64,000 nt of DNA from Sulfuricurvum sp. (GTDB taxonomy: Bacteria > Campylobacterota > Campylobacteria > Campylobacterales > Sulfurimonadaceae), in assembly GCF_030691015.1 (NCBI RefSeq), contig NZ_JAUYFF010000002.1:248001-312000 (forward strand). The letters run 5' to 3'. Both the position numbers and the translations under genes were made by a program. The notes below the pieces were generated by a model. The model ran no database searches, was not told the origin of the DNA, and saw only the letters and a list, made by a program, of their open reading frames with translations. Below are positions 51,104 through 60,145 of this stretch, piece after piece (position 1 is the stretch's first letter; each line of letters starts with the position of its first letter).

Positions 51104-52377
51104 GAGCTGTTTTACTGAGTGTACTAAGTGCCTTGTACCTATACGGTGCCAATGATCCTCAAGCTATTCTCAATGATGTAGCCAAACTCAGACAAAAATA
51201 CGAAGAGTGCCGCCAAGAACAAAACGCCCTCTCCACTACCGATGCAGCGGCTAAAATAAAAGGGTATCAAAAGCGGATATCTACTCTCGAAAATGAGATC
51301 AAACAACGTGACAGTGAACTGCAAAGTCTGAAAAAACGGACTACCGAACAAGAGCGTGAACTCTCCCAAAAAAGAGGGGTCATTCAGAGTCTCGAAAAAA
51401 CGCTTACCTCTAAAGATCAAAAATATCGCGAGTTTGCCGCTCAGAATGAACGGCTTGCCAAAGAGACCAATACGATCAAAGTGAGTAAAGTCGAACGGGA
51501 AAATCTTAAACGCGCCCTTGTGAAAGCCAAAACAGATTTAGATACGCTTGAGAGATCGATGGGGAAAACCGATAAAGAGGCGGCGGCACTGCGCGTTTCA
51601 TTAACCGATGCAAAAGCCGAGATTGAGAAACTTCGTACCCGTCCGATGCAAGGGCAAACGCAGGTTAAAGGGGTTGAACAGACTCCTAAGATAAGTGATC
51701 AGAGTGCTAAAGTCAAAGCTCTCCAAAATGAGCTCTCAAAAGCCAACGCGATGATAGTTCAAATGCAAAAAGCTCCTTCCGCAGTTGTCGTTCAAGAGAA
51801 GATTGTGACCAAAGTGGTAGAACCGACAGAAAAAATCGTAGCCCTTCAGCGTGAACTCTCAGCGGCTCAGGCGACGATTGCCAATTTGAAAAAAGGGACA
51901 AAAACGATTACCCAAGAGAGAATTGTCGAAAAAGTAGTCTATAAAGATCGTCCGGTAGTGCAAGAGAAGATCGTGGAGAAAGTAGTCTATAAAGATCGCC
52001 CGATTCCACCTGCAAAAGTAGCACTCAAATCGGCTGATGCGACCGAGAGACTCAACAAGGCATTGCAACAAAAGCTTACCCCTCCTAAAACGACAAAGGC
52101 AACAGCAACAAAAGAGCTGAAAGCTCCGGTTACAGTAGCAAGCACTCCGGTTAAACAGGGGAAATCCTCTGCGTACCGTATGGCATCTAATGCACCGATT
52201 TACAATGCTCCTGGGGGGTCTGTGGTCGATACGTGGGAATCGCGCCGATCGTTTACGGCAGGAAATCCATCAGGCGGATGGGTGCACATTACGGGATATT
52301 TCGTCAATCGTGTATGGCAGCGTACGGCGGATGGAGAGAATTTGTATGTAAGAGAGAGCGACGTTATCCGAAGATAA
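51100..52377 (+). CDS. Exported coiled-coil protein with SH3-like C-terminus
   Basis: A 425-aa protein starting at GTG overlapping the trmA stop, with AAGGA before it. Signal peptide residues 1-16 (V-L-L-S-V-L-S-A-L-Y-L-Y-G-A). Residues 20-200 and 205-270 are long coiled coil (heptads of L, E, K, Q, R). A short duplicated segment (E-K-V-V-Y-K-D-R-P twice near 270-300) follows. The last 75 residues, A-P-I-Y-N-A-P-G-G and G-G-W-V-H-I-T-G-Y-F, look like a bacterial SH3 cell-wall binding domain. It probably spans or binds the peptidoglycan. No exact family. Confidence 0.65.
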   Translation: MRAVLLSVLSALYLYGANDPQAILNDVAKLRQKYEECRQEQNALSTTDAAAKIKGYQKRISTLENEIKQRDSELQSLKKRTTEQERELSQKRGVIQSLEKTLTSKDQKYREFAAQNERLAKETNTIKVSKVERENLKRALVKAKTDLDTLERSMGKTDKEAAALRVSLTDAKAEIEKLRTRPMQGQTQVKGVEQTPKISDQSAKVKALQNELSKANAMIVQMQKAPSAVVVQEKIVTKVVEPTEKIVALQRELSAAQATIANLKKGTKTITQERIVEKVVYKDRPVVQEKIVEKVVYKDRPIPPAKVALKSADATERLNKALQQKLTPPKTTKATATKELKAPVTVASTPVKQGKSSAYRMASNAPIYNAPGGSVVDTWESRRSFTAGNPSGGWVHITGYFVNRVWQRTADGENLYVRESDVIRR

Positions 52378-52379
52378 CG
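52362..52379 (+). terminator. Hairpin across the end of the coiled-coil gene
   Basis: CGTTATC (52362-52368), loop CGAA, GATAACG (52373-52379), a 7-bp perfect stem that includes the stop codon. CTCTTAATA follows. The convergent rhodanese gene ends 4 bases on, so it may serve both transcripts. Confidence 0.45.
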
Positions 52380-52382
52380 CTC

Positions 52383-52895
52383 TTAATAGCCGTCCCACGG
52401 CATTTTTGCCTCTTTCCATCCGAACATAAATCCGTTTTCAAGATTGTAGGCTTTAATTCCCTCTTTAGCAAGAAGATTCGCCGCTGCAGTTGAACGCGGG
52501 CCGCTGCGGCAGACGAGGATAACCGAATCGACGTTACGGAGTTTCATCGCCTTCATGACATCACTGACAAAGTTTTTGTTAAATACCTCTTTGGCATCGT
52601 AGAGTTTTTGGATTTCCACGTGTCCTTTGGTTTTGTCGGTTTTTAGTTCAAACTCAGCACTTTTAACACGCTCCTCAACCGATTTCGGGACATAAGTCCA
52701 CTCATACGCGGGGATATTGATAAATCCCTCTCCATGACCCGTATAGATAAATTCAAGAGTCGTCCGGACATCGACAATAATCGCTGATCCTTTTTTTTGC
52801 ATCTCATGGGCTTCCGTAGCGCTAAGGTCACCCTCGTAAATGTCATCAGCGTTCAACGCCGCACAAGTAAGTAGTACAAATAGCAGTTTTTTCAT
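52383..52895 (-). CDS. Exported rhodanese-domain sulfurtransferase
   Basis: A 170-aa protein from the ATG at 52895, with GAGGA 8 bases before. Signal peptide K-K-L-L-F-V-L-L-T-C-A-A-L-N-A. Rhodanese domain: V-D-V-R-T-T-L-E-F near 41 and the active-site loop V-C-R-S-G-P-R-S near 128 with the catalytic Cys. This is the canonical CRxGxR form, in contrast to the other exported rhodanese at 30833-31312. A periplasmic sulfane-sulfur carrier role is likely in a sulfur-oxidising cell. Confidence 0.88.
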   Translation of the reverse strand: MKKLLFVLLTCAALNADDIYEGDLSATEAHEMQKKGSAIIVDVRTTLEFIYTGHGEGFINIPAYEWTYVPKSVEERVKSAEFELKTDKTKGHVEIQKLYDAKEVFNKNFVSDVMKAMKLRNVDSVILVCRSGPRSTAAANLLAKEGIKAYNLENGFMFGWKEAKMPWDGY

Positions 52896-52994
52896 CAAAA
52901 AATCCTCACAAAATGGTAATTGCGAATTGTATCCTAAGAAGATTATACTCAGATGAAAAAAATTAATGTACTATAATGAAAAAATAATGACGGA

Positions 52995-54905
52995 ATGATG
53001 ATTGATATTATAAAGATTGTTTATGTAACCGATTGGGCGATAGGAAATAGCAGTTTATCCAATAAAGACCCCTTCGGAGAAGTTTTACTCGGTTTTGATG
53101 CAGAGGTAAGTATTCAAGAAGAATTGCCCGATTTTTTCGATGATATCGATCTGTTGATTCTCCATCCCATGCAAATGAACAGTGCCATCTTCGAGACAAT
53201 CAGTCGCAGCAAAAGTGAAAATCCTGCCATAAAAACGGTGGTTATTTCGAGTGCTCACGGCAGTGATCTATTTTTACAGGCGATAGATGTGGGGGTCGAC
53301 AAATACCTTCTCAAGCCGTTGCTGCCGAGTGCGGTAAAAAAAGTAGCCGAACGGTTGATACGCCAGTCAATAGAGGCTAAACAGGCACAAAAAGCGTATA
53401 AGCAGATTAATCTGATGTTTGGAGCGATTTCGAAAACCTCCCTTTTAATCCGTATGGAAGAAAACGGCTTGATTATCGAGCTAAATGATTTGTTATGCCG
53501 ATTGTTGGGGTATCAGAGTGATATGATGATCGGAAGCCACTGGATGCGGTTTGTGGAGCGTCGTTTTTGGAATTTTTTACGATCTTTGGTTCGAGAGAGG
53601 CTTAAATCCGGAGAAATTTATCGGGGAATCCTCGAACTTTTAAGTGCCAAAGGTGAGCCGATAACCGTGGACAGCACCATTTATGCTATCCGTAATCAAC
53701 GTGGAGAGATAGAAGAGATCGTTTGTATCGCTCAGGATGTGAGTGAGGTGAATCGGGCTATTGTAGCCAGTATGGAGCAGTTAATTGATTACGAATCTTC
53801 GCTGACCGTATTATTCGATCATCGGTATGAAGCAATCTTAGTCAATAAAAAATATTTGGAGCTCAACGGCTTTACTCATAATAAAGAGTTCTTCTCATCG
53901 TGCGCTTTATGCTCTTGGTTTGCTGAAACGCCGGATGGTTTAAAGCCGATCACGCTAAAAGGATGGAGTCGAAAAGAGGTATTGGAATCTATTTTTACGT
54001 CAGTGTTCAGCGGAGATATCAAGGGACGGCTGGTGATGGAATATTTGAACCAAAGCAAGCAATTCTTTACCGTACATATCAGTTCCATGCCCAATCCGAT
54101 GATACGCAGTGAAGAGTATCATATCCTCTACTTTATCGATGTTACACCGCTCGAGAGGCTCAAAGAGGATAAAATAAATGATGCGAAACTGATGAGTGTA
54201 GGACGTTTGGCTGCGGCGATCACTCATGAAATCAATACCCCCATTACCTACATTAAAGGGAATCTGGAATTACTGGAATGGGAGTGTGAGGATAAAATTC
54301 CTGAGGCTCTCTCTTTGTTTGAACCGATTCACGAGGGGATTGTCCGAATCGAATCGATTGTCAACTCGATGTATGAGTTTGCCGGTACCGGTAAAGAGGA
54401 GATGAAGCCGTGTAATATTCATACGACACTGGTATATGCTCTTCGTATCGTGATGAACCGTTCTAAACATATTGTTCCGATTTGGATCAATGGAGAGCTA
54501 TTTACCCTTGCCAGCACTTATGATACAACCTCGTGTATGACGATGGGAATATCCAACCGTCTTGAACAAGTGTGGATAATAATGTTAAATAATGCGTTAG
54601 ATGAATTCGAAAAGGGTACAATAGCGTATGAAAATCGCCGAGTTGATATTCGGTTTCATTGTAACCAAGATATTATTATCATTACAATCAGCGACAATGC
54701 AGGGGGAATACCTGAATCGATGTTGAATGGAATTTTTGATTTTGCGATCAGCGGAGATAAAAAACAGAGCATGGGGATCGGATTGAATGTCGCTAAAGCG
54801 ATTATCGAGAAGCATGGAGGAAGTGTCAGGGTGAGTAACGAAAATCATGGTGCAGTTTTTGAAATTGTGTTGAAAAAATATGAGGAGACATTGGATGTGG
54901 TTTGA
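52995..54905 (+). CDS. Histidine kinase with degenerate receiver and PAS domains
   Basis: A 636-aa cytoplasmic sensor kinase with no TM helices. Residues 1-120 are a receiver-like domain in which the phospho-acceptor Asp is replaced (D-L-L-I-L-H57-P); the K107-P pair remains. Two PAS-like regions follow (about 145-260 and 270-390; the first has G-Y-Q-S-D-M and R-N-Q-R-G-E-I-E-E). H411 in [12 protein letters not shown] is the phospho-accepting His, then N-A-L-D-E-F (N box), D-N-A-G-G-I-P-E (G1) and [11 protein letters not shown] (G2). Overlaps the chemoreceptor gene by 11 bp. It probably phosphorylates the CheY-like regulator downstream. Confidence 0.85.
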   Translation: MMIDIIKIVYVTDWAIGNSSLSNKDPFGEVLLGFDAEVSIQEELPDFFDDIDLLILHPMQMNSAIFETISRSKSENPAIKTVVISSAHGSDLFLQAIDVGVDKYLLKPLLPSAVKKVAERLIRQSIEAKQAQKAYKQINLMFGAISKTSLLIRMEENGLIIELNDLLCRLLGYQSDMMIGSHWMRFVERRFWNFLRSLVRERLKSGEIYRGILELLSAKGEPITVDSTIYAIRNQRGEIEEIVCIAQDVSEVNRAIVASMEQLIDYESSLTVLFDHRYEAILVNKKYLELNGFTHNKEFFSSCALCSWFAETPDGLKPITLKGWSRKEVLESIFTSVFSGDIKGRLVMEYLNQSKQFFTVHISSMPNPMIRSEEYHILYFIDVTPLERLKEDKINDAKLMSVGRLAAAITHEINTPITYIKGNLELLEWECEDKIPEALSLFEPIHEGIVRIESIVNSMYEFAGTGKEEMKPCNIHTTLVYALRIVMNRSKHIVPIWINGELFTLASTYDTTSCMTMGISNRLEQVWIIMLNNALDEFEKGTIAYENRRVDIRFHCNQDIIIITISDNAGGIPESMLNGIFDFAISGDKKQSMGIGLNVAKAIIEKHGGSVRVSNENHGAVFEIVLKKYEETLDVV

Positions 54906-56217
54906 TGGAGAGAGCGTAAAACTGAAGGAAGAGAAACGGTTGCTGCAAGAAGAGTGCAATGGTCTTAAAGAGCAATTGGCACTCTACAAAGAGATAGCCG
55001 CATTAAGTGACAAAGAAGCCCTCGTTGTTTTAAATCCCCAAGGGGATCCGATTTTTTTTAATGCCAGAGCTGAATCGATTACCAATAAAGAGACAGTCGT
55101 ACGAGAGTTATCCAAAGGGGTCTCTGAAATAGCGGTCGGAGAGTGCGAAGCGTCCGTTATTACTAAAAGTATGAGTAACGGGATGAGAGGGTTTATCCTC
55201 ATTAAGTCATCCGTAGTCGGCGGAGAAGACGGCAGTTTACTTGAGATGCATCAACAAAGCATTAAAGGGGCATTAAATGCAACTCAAAAAGTGTTTATGG
55301 ATATTCTTGAAAAACTAAAAGATATGATTCAACAATCGAGTGAAACAGCCAAAGGGTCTGATGAAGGGCTCAAAATTGCCAATCATGTCGATGATTATAT
55401 GAACAAACTCGCCGAACTTATGGAAGGGACACTTTCAACAACGGCAAGTCTTGTTTCACGATCAAATGAAGTCTCAAATGTTATTGCCCTGATCAAAGAT
55501 ATCGCCGATCAAACCAACCTTTTGGCATTGAATGCGGCTATTGAAGCCGCGCGTGCGGGTGAACACGGAAGAGGGTTTGCGGTTGTTGCCGATGAGGTGC
55601 GAAAACTGGCAGAACGTACCCAAAAAGCGACAAAAGAGATTGAAATCGTGATTCAATCGATGCAGCAGGATACCAATGAGATTGAAAGTGCAACCGAAGA
55701 GCTTGCAGGGATCGTTTCGAACACGAAAGAAGAGGTGTCGCAACTCAGTAGCCGTATGGGTGTTTTCCAGCGTAACTCTTCACGCAGTGTGTATGAAATT
55801 ATGGATATTAGCAACTATATTTTCAGCAACTTGGCTAAAATTGACCACGTTATTTTCAAAAACAATGTTTATGCGTTCTTGTTCGGTCAAGCCAATGATT
55901 TCAAACCGGTTGATCACCATAACTGTCGCTTGGGCAAATGGTATGACGGCGGAATCGGAAAAGAGCAATTCGGCCATCTTAAATCGTACAGTCGATTGGA
56001 AGCACCGCATGCTGCGGTTCATTCCCAAGCGAATGCTCTGATTGCGGATTGCGGTGAGGGGAAACAATTGTGTTCTCGTACTCAAATCGAAAAGCGTATT
56101 AAAACCATTGAAGAGGCGAGTCACGGCGTTTTTGAAGCGCTTGATGTTTTGGTTGCCGAAAAAACGGAAGATTTGATGGGAAGTGCGATTAATCAACTAT
56201 TTGGAGCAGTAAAATGA
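54895..56217 (+). CDS. Soluble chemoreceptor with CZB zinc-binding domain (TlpD-like)
   Basis: A 440-aa methyl-accepting chemotaxis protein without TM helices. The start at 54895 is after GAGGAG. A short coiled-coil and PAS-like N-terminus (V-V-L-N-P-Q-G-D-P near 45), then the MCP signalling hairpin with [22 protein letters not shown] near 200. At the C-terminus, H341-H342-N-C344-R-L-G-K-W-Y is the CZB motif; the Cys/His binds zinc and is sensitive to reactive oxygen and hypochlorite in family members. Closely parallels Helicobacter TlpD, a redox/energy-sensing receptor. No CheR-binding pentapeptide at the end. Coupled to the CheY-like gene (ATGA). Confidence 0.88.
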   Translation: MWFDGESVKLKEEKRLLQEECNGLKEQLALYKEIAALSDKEALVVLNPQGDPIFFNARAESITNKETVVRELSKGVSEIAVGECEASVITKSMSNGMRGFILIKSSVVGGEDGSLLEMHQQSIKGALNATQKVFMDILEKLKDMIQQSSETAKGSDEGLKIANHVDDYMNKLAELMEGTLSTTASLVSRSNEVSNVIALIKDIADQTNLLALNAAIEAARAGEHGRGFAVVADEVRKLAERTQKATKEIEIVIQSMQQDTNEIESATEELAGIVSNTKEEVSQLSSRMGVFQRNSSRSVYEIMDISNYIFSNLAKIDHVIFKNNVYAFLFGQANDFKPVDHHNCRLGKWYDGGIGKEQFGHLKSYSRLEAPHAAVHSQANALIADCGEGKQLCSRTQIEKRIKTIEEASHGVFEALDVLVAEKTEDLMGSAINQLFGAVK

Positions 56218-56585
56218 TACGTTTATTGATTGTGGATGATGAACCTTCGATCGGAACGATGCTGGAAAAAGCATTAGGACGATCGGGTGATTTTAAAATT
56301 ACCTACATAGACAATCCTGTCAATGCGGTTAGTCGCTTTCGTGCAGGTGATTACGATGGAGTACTTCTTGATATCATGATGCCGCAAAAAGACGGTTTGA
56401 GTGTTCTTGAAGAGATAAAAGCAAAAGATCCTGAGTGTGTCGTCGTGATGATGACCGCCTACTCGACCTTGGATAAAGTATTGCAAAGTCATAAAGTAGG
56501 GGCAGATCATTATTTACTCAAGCCGTTTGATTCATTGGCGAGTGTAGAGAAAAAAATTCGTGAATTGGTAAAAGAGAGTCTGTAA
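56214..56585 (+). CDS. CheY-like response regulator
   Basis: A 123-aa stand-alone receiver domain. I-V-D-D-E near 7-10 (acidic pocket), D53 in L-L-D-I-M-M-P as phospho-acceptor, T81 in M-M-T-A-Y-S and K103 in L-L-K-P-F complete the active set. It has no output domain, so it either signals to the motor or relays. It overlaps the chemoreceptor gene by 4 bp and shares an operon with the pseudo-receiver kinase, so the kinase may be its donor. An intrinsic terminator follows. Confidence 0.92.
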   Translation: MIRLLIVDDEPSIGTMLEKALGRSGDFKITYIDNPVNAVSRFRAGDYDGVLLDIMMPQKDGLSVLEEIKAKDPECVVVMMTAYSTLDKVLQSHKVGADHYLLKPFDSLASVEKKIRELVKESL

Positions 56586-56593
56586 ATTCTAAA

Positions 56594-56620
56594 GGTGGGG
56601 ATTCTTTCCCCATTTTTTTT
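56594..56620 (+). terminator. Intrinsic terminator of the kinase-receptor-regulator operon
   Basis: TGGGGA (56596-56601), loop TTCTT, TCCCCA (56607-56612), then eight T (56613-56620). A classic rho-independent terminator 8 bases past the regulator stop. Confidence 0.9.
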
Positions 56621-56647
56621 GTCCCGAAAGTTTATACCTTAGTAAGT

Positions 56648-56661
56648 AAGTATGAATACTT
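56648..56661 (+). promoter_or_regulatory. Palindrome overlapping the -35 of the DUF4395-rrf2 promoter
   Basis: AAGTATGAATACTT (56648-56661) has 6-bp arms around GA. It shares ATGAATACT with the bottom strand of the cysK operator candidate and overlaps the -35, so it looks like a repressor site, perhaps for the Rrf2 protein encoded just downstream (autorepression). Confidence 0.55.
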
Positions 56662-56688
56662 GACAATGAGAGAGAGCTGTATTAAAAT
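56660..56688 (+). promoter_or_regulatory. Sigma-70 promoter of the DUF4395-rrf2 pair
   Basis: TTGACA (56660-56665), 17-base spacer, TAAAAT (56683-56688). It parallels the cysK promoter, also TTGACA-17, and both have ACTTGACAATGA around the -35. Confidence 0.7.
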
Positions 56689-56710
56689 GGTGAAAATTAA
56701 GGAGTTCACT

Positions 56711-57154
56711 ATGGCACAGCAATGCCCCCTTATCTTTCGTCAAATAGATGCGACCGTTGTCCGTATTAATACATTATTCGTAATAAGTGCTATTAGTGCA
56801 TTTTTAGTGACACACAATTGGGTAATATTAATCTTATTAGTCATTGATTTTATCCTTCGATTGTATGGGTATAAACATTTAAGCCCTATTCAAAATATGT
56901 CACTTTTTATTCAAAGAAAGCTTTCGTTTCCCGTTAAAATGGAAGATGCGGGTGCAAAGCGTCTGGCAGCATTTTTCGGAGTCGGATTTACCGTAGCATT
57001 ATTGATTGCATACTGGCTGAATGCGGATTCGGCTGTTTTGATTATTGGCGGAATATTTCTATTTTGTGCTTCCATGGAGCTGTTTTTCGGATATTGTGTC
57101 GGATGTAAAATTTATTACATTGCAAAAAAACTTTATCCGAAAGGATTTGAGTAA
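56711..57154 (+). CDS. DUF4395 membrane protein
   Basis: A 147-aa protein from the ATG at 56711 (AAGGAG before it). C-P-L-I-F-R-Q-I-D-A at the start and the four TM helices, with F-G-Y-C-V-G-C-K-I-Y near the end, match DUF4395. The C-V-G-C pair is conserved in that family. DUF4395 proteins often neighbour rhodanese or thioredoxin genes, suggesting sulfur or thiol handling at the membrane. The pairing with an Rrf2 gene (1-base overlap) supports a sulfur-status role. Confidence 0.82.
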   Translation: MAQQCPLIFRQIDATVVRINTLFVISAISAFLVTHNWVILILLVIDFILRLYGYKHLSPIQNMSLFIQRKLSFPVKMEDAGAKRLAAFFGVGFTVALLIAYWLNADSAVLIIGGIFLFCASMELFFGYCVGCKIYYIAKKLYPKGFE

Positions 57155-57558
57155 TGGCAGCGCTCTCGTCAAAAGCGATATACGGCCTCGCTGCTATGCA
57201 CGTACTCTCACACGCCCCGTATGGAAGAGCAATGCAAGTGCGTGAAATTTCGGCAATGACACAAATCTCACACGGCTATTTGGAACAGCTTCTCTCTATT
57301 TTACGACGTAATAATCTGGTGAGCAGTATTCGCGGAGCGTCGGGGGGGTATAAGCTCTCCAGAGCCAGCCATGAGATCGATGTGATTGAGATTATTGAAG
57401 CGTTGGAGGGGCCTTTTTACAAAGTAGAAGGGAACATGGGATCCAGTTTAATTTTAGAGTATTTCTGGGGCGATATAGAGACTAAAATGCGTGCCCTTTT
57501 CGGAATGAAACTCTCCGAACTCGATCAATCGTATCAACCTCATTATTATGAAATTTAA
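57154..57558 (+). CDS. Rrf2-family transcription regulator without cysteines
   Basis: A 134-aa regulator. S-S-K-A-I-Y-G-L-A-A-M-H at the start, I-S-H-G-Y-L-E-Q-L-L-S-I-L recognition helix, I-R-G-A-S-G-G-Y-K-L-S wing. It has no Cys at all, so it cannot hold an Fe-S cluster or sense by thiol; a ligand- or partner-based mode (like CymR) is needed. Its start shares one base with the DUF4395 stop. A palindrome on its promoter suggests autoregulation. It is a paralogue of the regulator at 26919-27332. Confidence 0.82.
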   Translation: MAALSSKAIYGLAAMHVLSHAPYGRAMQVREISAMTQISHGYLEQLLSILRRNNLVSSIRGASGGYKLSRASHEIDVIEIIEALEGPFYKVEGNMGSSLILEYFWGDIETKMRALFGMKLSELDQSYQPHYYEI

Positions 57559-57568
57559 ACGATATGAA

Positions 57569-57823
57569 TTATCGCTGTAGATTCCGTTTTGTTTCAATCA
57601 GTTTACGATTTTGCACCATAATGGTTTCAATTTCCTGAGCATTTTTCCCGTTGTAAACCTGCTCCATCGCAGCATTGCTTTTGGCGTACACTTCCTGATA
57701 AAAATCTTGTAAACTAGAACTTTTACTGTTCACTGAAGCGGTTTTATAAAAAGGCTGGACACGTAGTTTTTCTTTGGGTGCATATTTTGCCAAGACAGCT
57801 TCACTTGCTTTATTGATGCGCAT
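57569..57823 (-). CDS. Small hypothetical protein
   Basis: An 84-aa hydrophilic protein with a basic start (M-R-I-N-K-A-S-E-A-V-L-A-K-Y) and two helices at the end (A-M-E-Q-V-Y-N-G-K-N-A-Q-E-I-E-T-I-M). No domain was recognised. It converges with the Rrf2 gene 10 bp away and stands opposite cheB, so it may belong to motility or flagellar functions, but nothing in it proves that. Confidence 0.45.
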   Translation of the reverse strand: MRINKASEAVLAKYAPKEKLRVQPFYKTASVNSKSSSLQDFYQEVYAKSNAAMEQVYNGKNAQEIETIMVQNRKLIETKRNLQR

Positions 57824-57940
57824 ACCGTACTCATTTTAAATTGGATTTGTATTTTCTTAGTAGAGTACAAGCAAAAAACGTACCTAAAATAATTGTTCTC
57901 TTACGTGCTAACGAAGTCATTTATGGGGTAAAATACGAGA

Positions 57941-58528
57941 ATGAATATTACCGCATTAATTCTTATTGGAGCTTCGACAGGCGGCCCGGGTCGAATCTAC
58001 TCGATTCTCTCTTCTCTTGAACGCCATTTTGGCGGAACCGTTATCATTGCACAGCATATGAGCGCCCCTTTTATCCCCAGTTTTGTTCATCAAATGCAAT
58101 CGATAACACCCCTTCCTATCGTAGCCGTTACCTCTCCTATTAAGCTGGAGAGAGGTGAAATTTATATCTGTTCGATAACGTCTCGTCTCTCTCAAAAAGA
58201 GGGGGAGATTTGGCTGGAGCCTATGGAAGAGGGAAATTATCCTTATAATCCTCAAATTGATTTATTATTTTCATCGGCATCGCACCTCTCACCTGCGTTA
58301 AAACGGTTAGGGGTAATTTTGACCGGCATTGGGGATGATGGAGCGCTCGGGTCATTATCGCTGTATGAATCAGGGGGTGATTGCCTCTTTGAGAGTGAGG
58401 CGAGTTCTATCGTTTACGGTATGCCTCGCCGTGCAAAAGAGTTGGTGTGCAACGGCAATGTCGGCTCAATCGAAGAGATTATTGAGCGGATAAAAGAGTA
58501 CGGAGGGTTAGATGTTCGGATGGTTTAA
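57941..58528 (+). CDS. cheB: Stand-alone CheB-type methylesterase
   Basis: A 195-aa protein with the CheB methylesterase domain only. G-A-S-T-G-G-P at 11-17 holds the nucleophile Ser, I-A-Q-H-M near 37 the His, and T-G-I-G-D-D-G-A-L-G near 127 the Asp. The receiver domain of canonical CheB is absent, as in other Campylobacterota, so its activity is not regulated by CheA phosphorylation. It removes methyl groups from chemoreceptors. It overlaps the CheR gene by 17 bp. Confidence 0.9.
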   Translation: MNITALILIGASTGGPGRIYSILSSLERHFGGTVIIAQHMSAPFIPSFVHQMQSITPLPIVAVTSPIKLERGEIYICSITSRLSQKEGEIWLEPMEEGNYPYNPQIDLLFSSASHLSPALKRLGVILTGIGDDGALGSLSLYESGGDCLFESEASSIVYGMPRRAKELVCNGNVGSIEEIIERIKEYGGLDVRMV

Positions 58529-59351
58529 ATCAAAAAAACTTCCTGTAGAGGATGAACAAGCTGCACAAAAGATTGAAAATTTTCTTGACCCTCAAGCAGT
58601 TTTGGATAAATTTACCGCGATCACCGGTATCCATTTTAAAAAAAAAGAGTCGATTACAACGTCCAAACTGATCCATTTTTGTCGTAACCATCACCTTTAT
58701 TCTTTTGATGAGCTCTATTCGCGTCTTCAAAGTGATAGCGCAATTTTAGAAGCGTTAATCAATGTCTTAACCGTGAATGAAACCTATTTCTTCAGAGAAT
58801 CCCGCCAAATATATTTTTTTGTGGAAAAAGTTTCTCGAAATAAGGAGAAGGTACGGATCTTATGCGCTCCCGGTTCTACGGGGGAGGAGCCGTATTCCAT
58901 CGCAATGGCTTTACTAGAGGGGGGAATTCCGGCACAGAGGATCGAAATTATTTCTTTAGATATCAACAGTGATGTTGTAGCATTGGCGAGGGAGGGGCGC
59001 TATAATGCGAGATCACTTCATAAAACAGCGTCATCAGTACAGGAAAAATATTTTATCAAAGAGGATAAAATATTCACAATTTCGGATGACGTCAAACGTC
59101 TCGTGAGCTTCTATACCCTTAATATTTTTGATGACCACCTTTTTGAAATGGGTAAATTCGATATTATTTTTTCACGCAATATGCTTATCTATTTTGATGA
59201 ATCTACGGTTATACGTGCCGTTGAGCGGCTCGGTCGACTTGCCCGCAGTAAAGATACATATCTCTTTTTCGGACATGCCGATTTTGTGAAGACCCCCCCG
59301 ACGTTATTAGAACGTTATGAAGAGGGGATTAAGTTTTATACGATCCGTTAG
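58512..59351 (+). CDS. cheR: Chemotaxis methyltransferase CheR
   Basis: A 279-aa SAM-dependent receptor glutamate methyltransferase. The N-terminal helical part (to about 90) ends in L-T-V-N-E-T-Y-F-F-R-E, then R-I-L-C-A-P-G-S-T-G-E-E-P-Y-S (SAM site) near 118, and F-D-I-I-F-S-R-N-M-L-I-Y-F near 220. Complete. It ends overlapping recO by 4 bp on the opposite strand. It forms the adaptation pair with the cheB gene before it. Confidence 0.93.
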   Translation: MFGWFKSKKLPVEDEQAAQKIENFLDPQAVLDKFTAITGIHFKKKESITTSKLIHFCRNHHLYSFDELYSRLQSDSAILEALINVLTVNETYFFRESRQIYFFVEKVSRNKEKVRILCAPGSTGEEPYSIAMALLEGGIPAQRIEIISLDINSDVVALAREGRYNARSLHKTASSVQEKYFIKEDKIFTISDDVKRLVSFYTLNIFDDHLFEMGKFDIIFSRNMLIYFDESTVIRAVERLGRLARSKDTYLFFGHADFVKTPPTLLERYEEGIKFYTIR

Positions 59352-59965
59352 AGCCCTTCATTGAGTACGTACCACAGTCTCTCAATCTCTTTATCATCTA
59401 AAAACAGGGTCGAGGCATTGGTATAGAGCCACTCCAATCCCTTAGGATTGATAGAGAGGGTATGGGAGCAGTTTGTGTGTGCGGGTAAAAAAGCCCGAAT
59501 CAGGGAAATATCCTCTTCAATCGGAAGGTCACAGAAAAAGCAGTTGAGTTCGCGGTGCAACCGCCCCTCATGATCGAGTAGCCGGACATACGATTCGATG
59601 GCGACCCGTTTGGGATTTTGATCGCTCCAGCGCAGCGATGCATCATTTAAAAGGGCGAAATAAAACTCTCCGATCGATTCGGAATCTTTGAGATGGGGAT
59701 GAAAGAGGGTGATAAACTGCTGCCACAATCGTAGCCGCTCATACTGGCTCATCCATGGAAAGCCGAGATGGATAACGTCTTTCATTCGGGGAATGGAAGA
59801 TTTTAGAGAGTGTTCGGGTTCATAATCAATTTTGAACCCCATATTGATAGGGCTATGGCGTGCTCCGTAGAAGCGGTAAAGGGTCTGTAAGCTTTCCTCC
59901 GCTATGATAGTGACAATCATATCTTCTTCGCGTACACGGGTGAGTTTGATGATGAAGCCCTGCAT
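59348..59965 (-). CDS. recO: DNA repair protein RecO (short Campylobacterota type)
   Basis: A 205-aa protein matching the short RecO seen in Campylobacterota: F-I-I-K-L-T-R-V-R-E-E-D-M-I-V at the start (OB-fold), T-L-Y-R-F-Y-G-A-R-H near 29, W-M-S-Q-Y-E-R-L near 70, then the helical part with two Cys in C-F-F-C-D-L. The E. coli protein is about 240 aa. It loads RecA on SSB-coated DNA with RecR. Monocistronic and convergent with cheR. Confidence 0.75.
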   Translation of the reverse strand: MQGFIIKLTRVREEDMIVTIIAEESLQTLYRFYGARHSPINMGFKIDYEPEHSLKSSIPRMKDVIHLGFPWMSQYERLRLWQQFITLFHPHLKDSESIGEFYFALLNDASLRWSDQNPKRVAIESYVRLLDHEGRLHRELNCFFCDLPIEEDISLIRAFLPAHTNCSHTLSINPKGLEWLYTNASTLFLDDKEIERLWYVLNEGL

Positions 59966-60145
59966 TTATGGTTCTACTCTACACATTATTTTTTAATATC
60001 TTCATTATTTGCCGTCATTTTAACCTTTTTTAACCTAACAATCAGTAAAATAAGCAAATTTCATTTCTCTTTAAACTACTTATGTTTAAAAAGAGATTAA
60101 AAAATAATAATTTGCCGAATTTTATGGTGAAAGGTGACGATTAGA

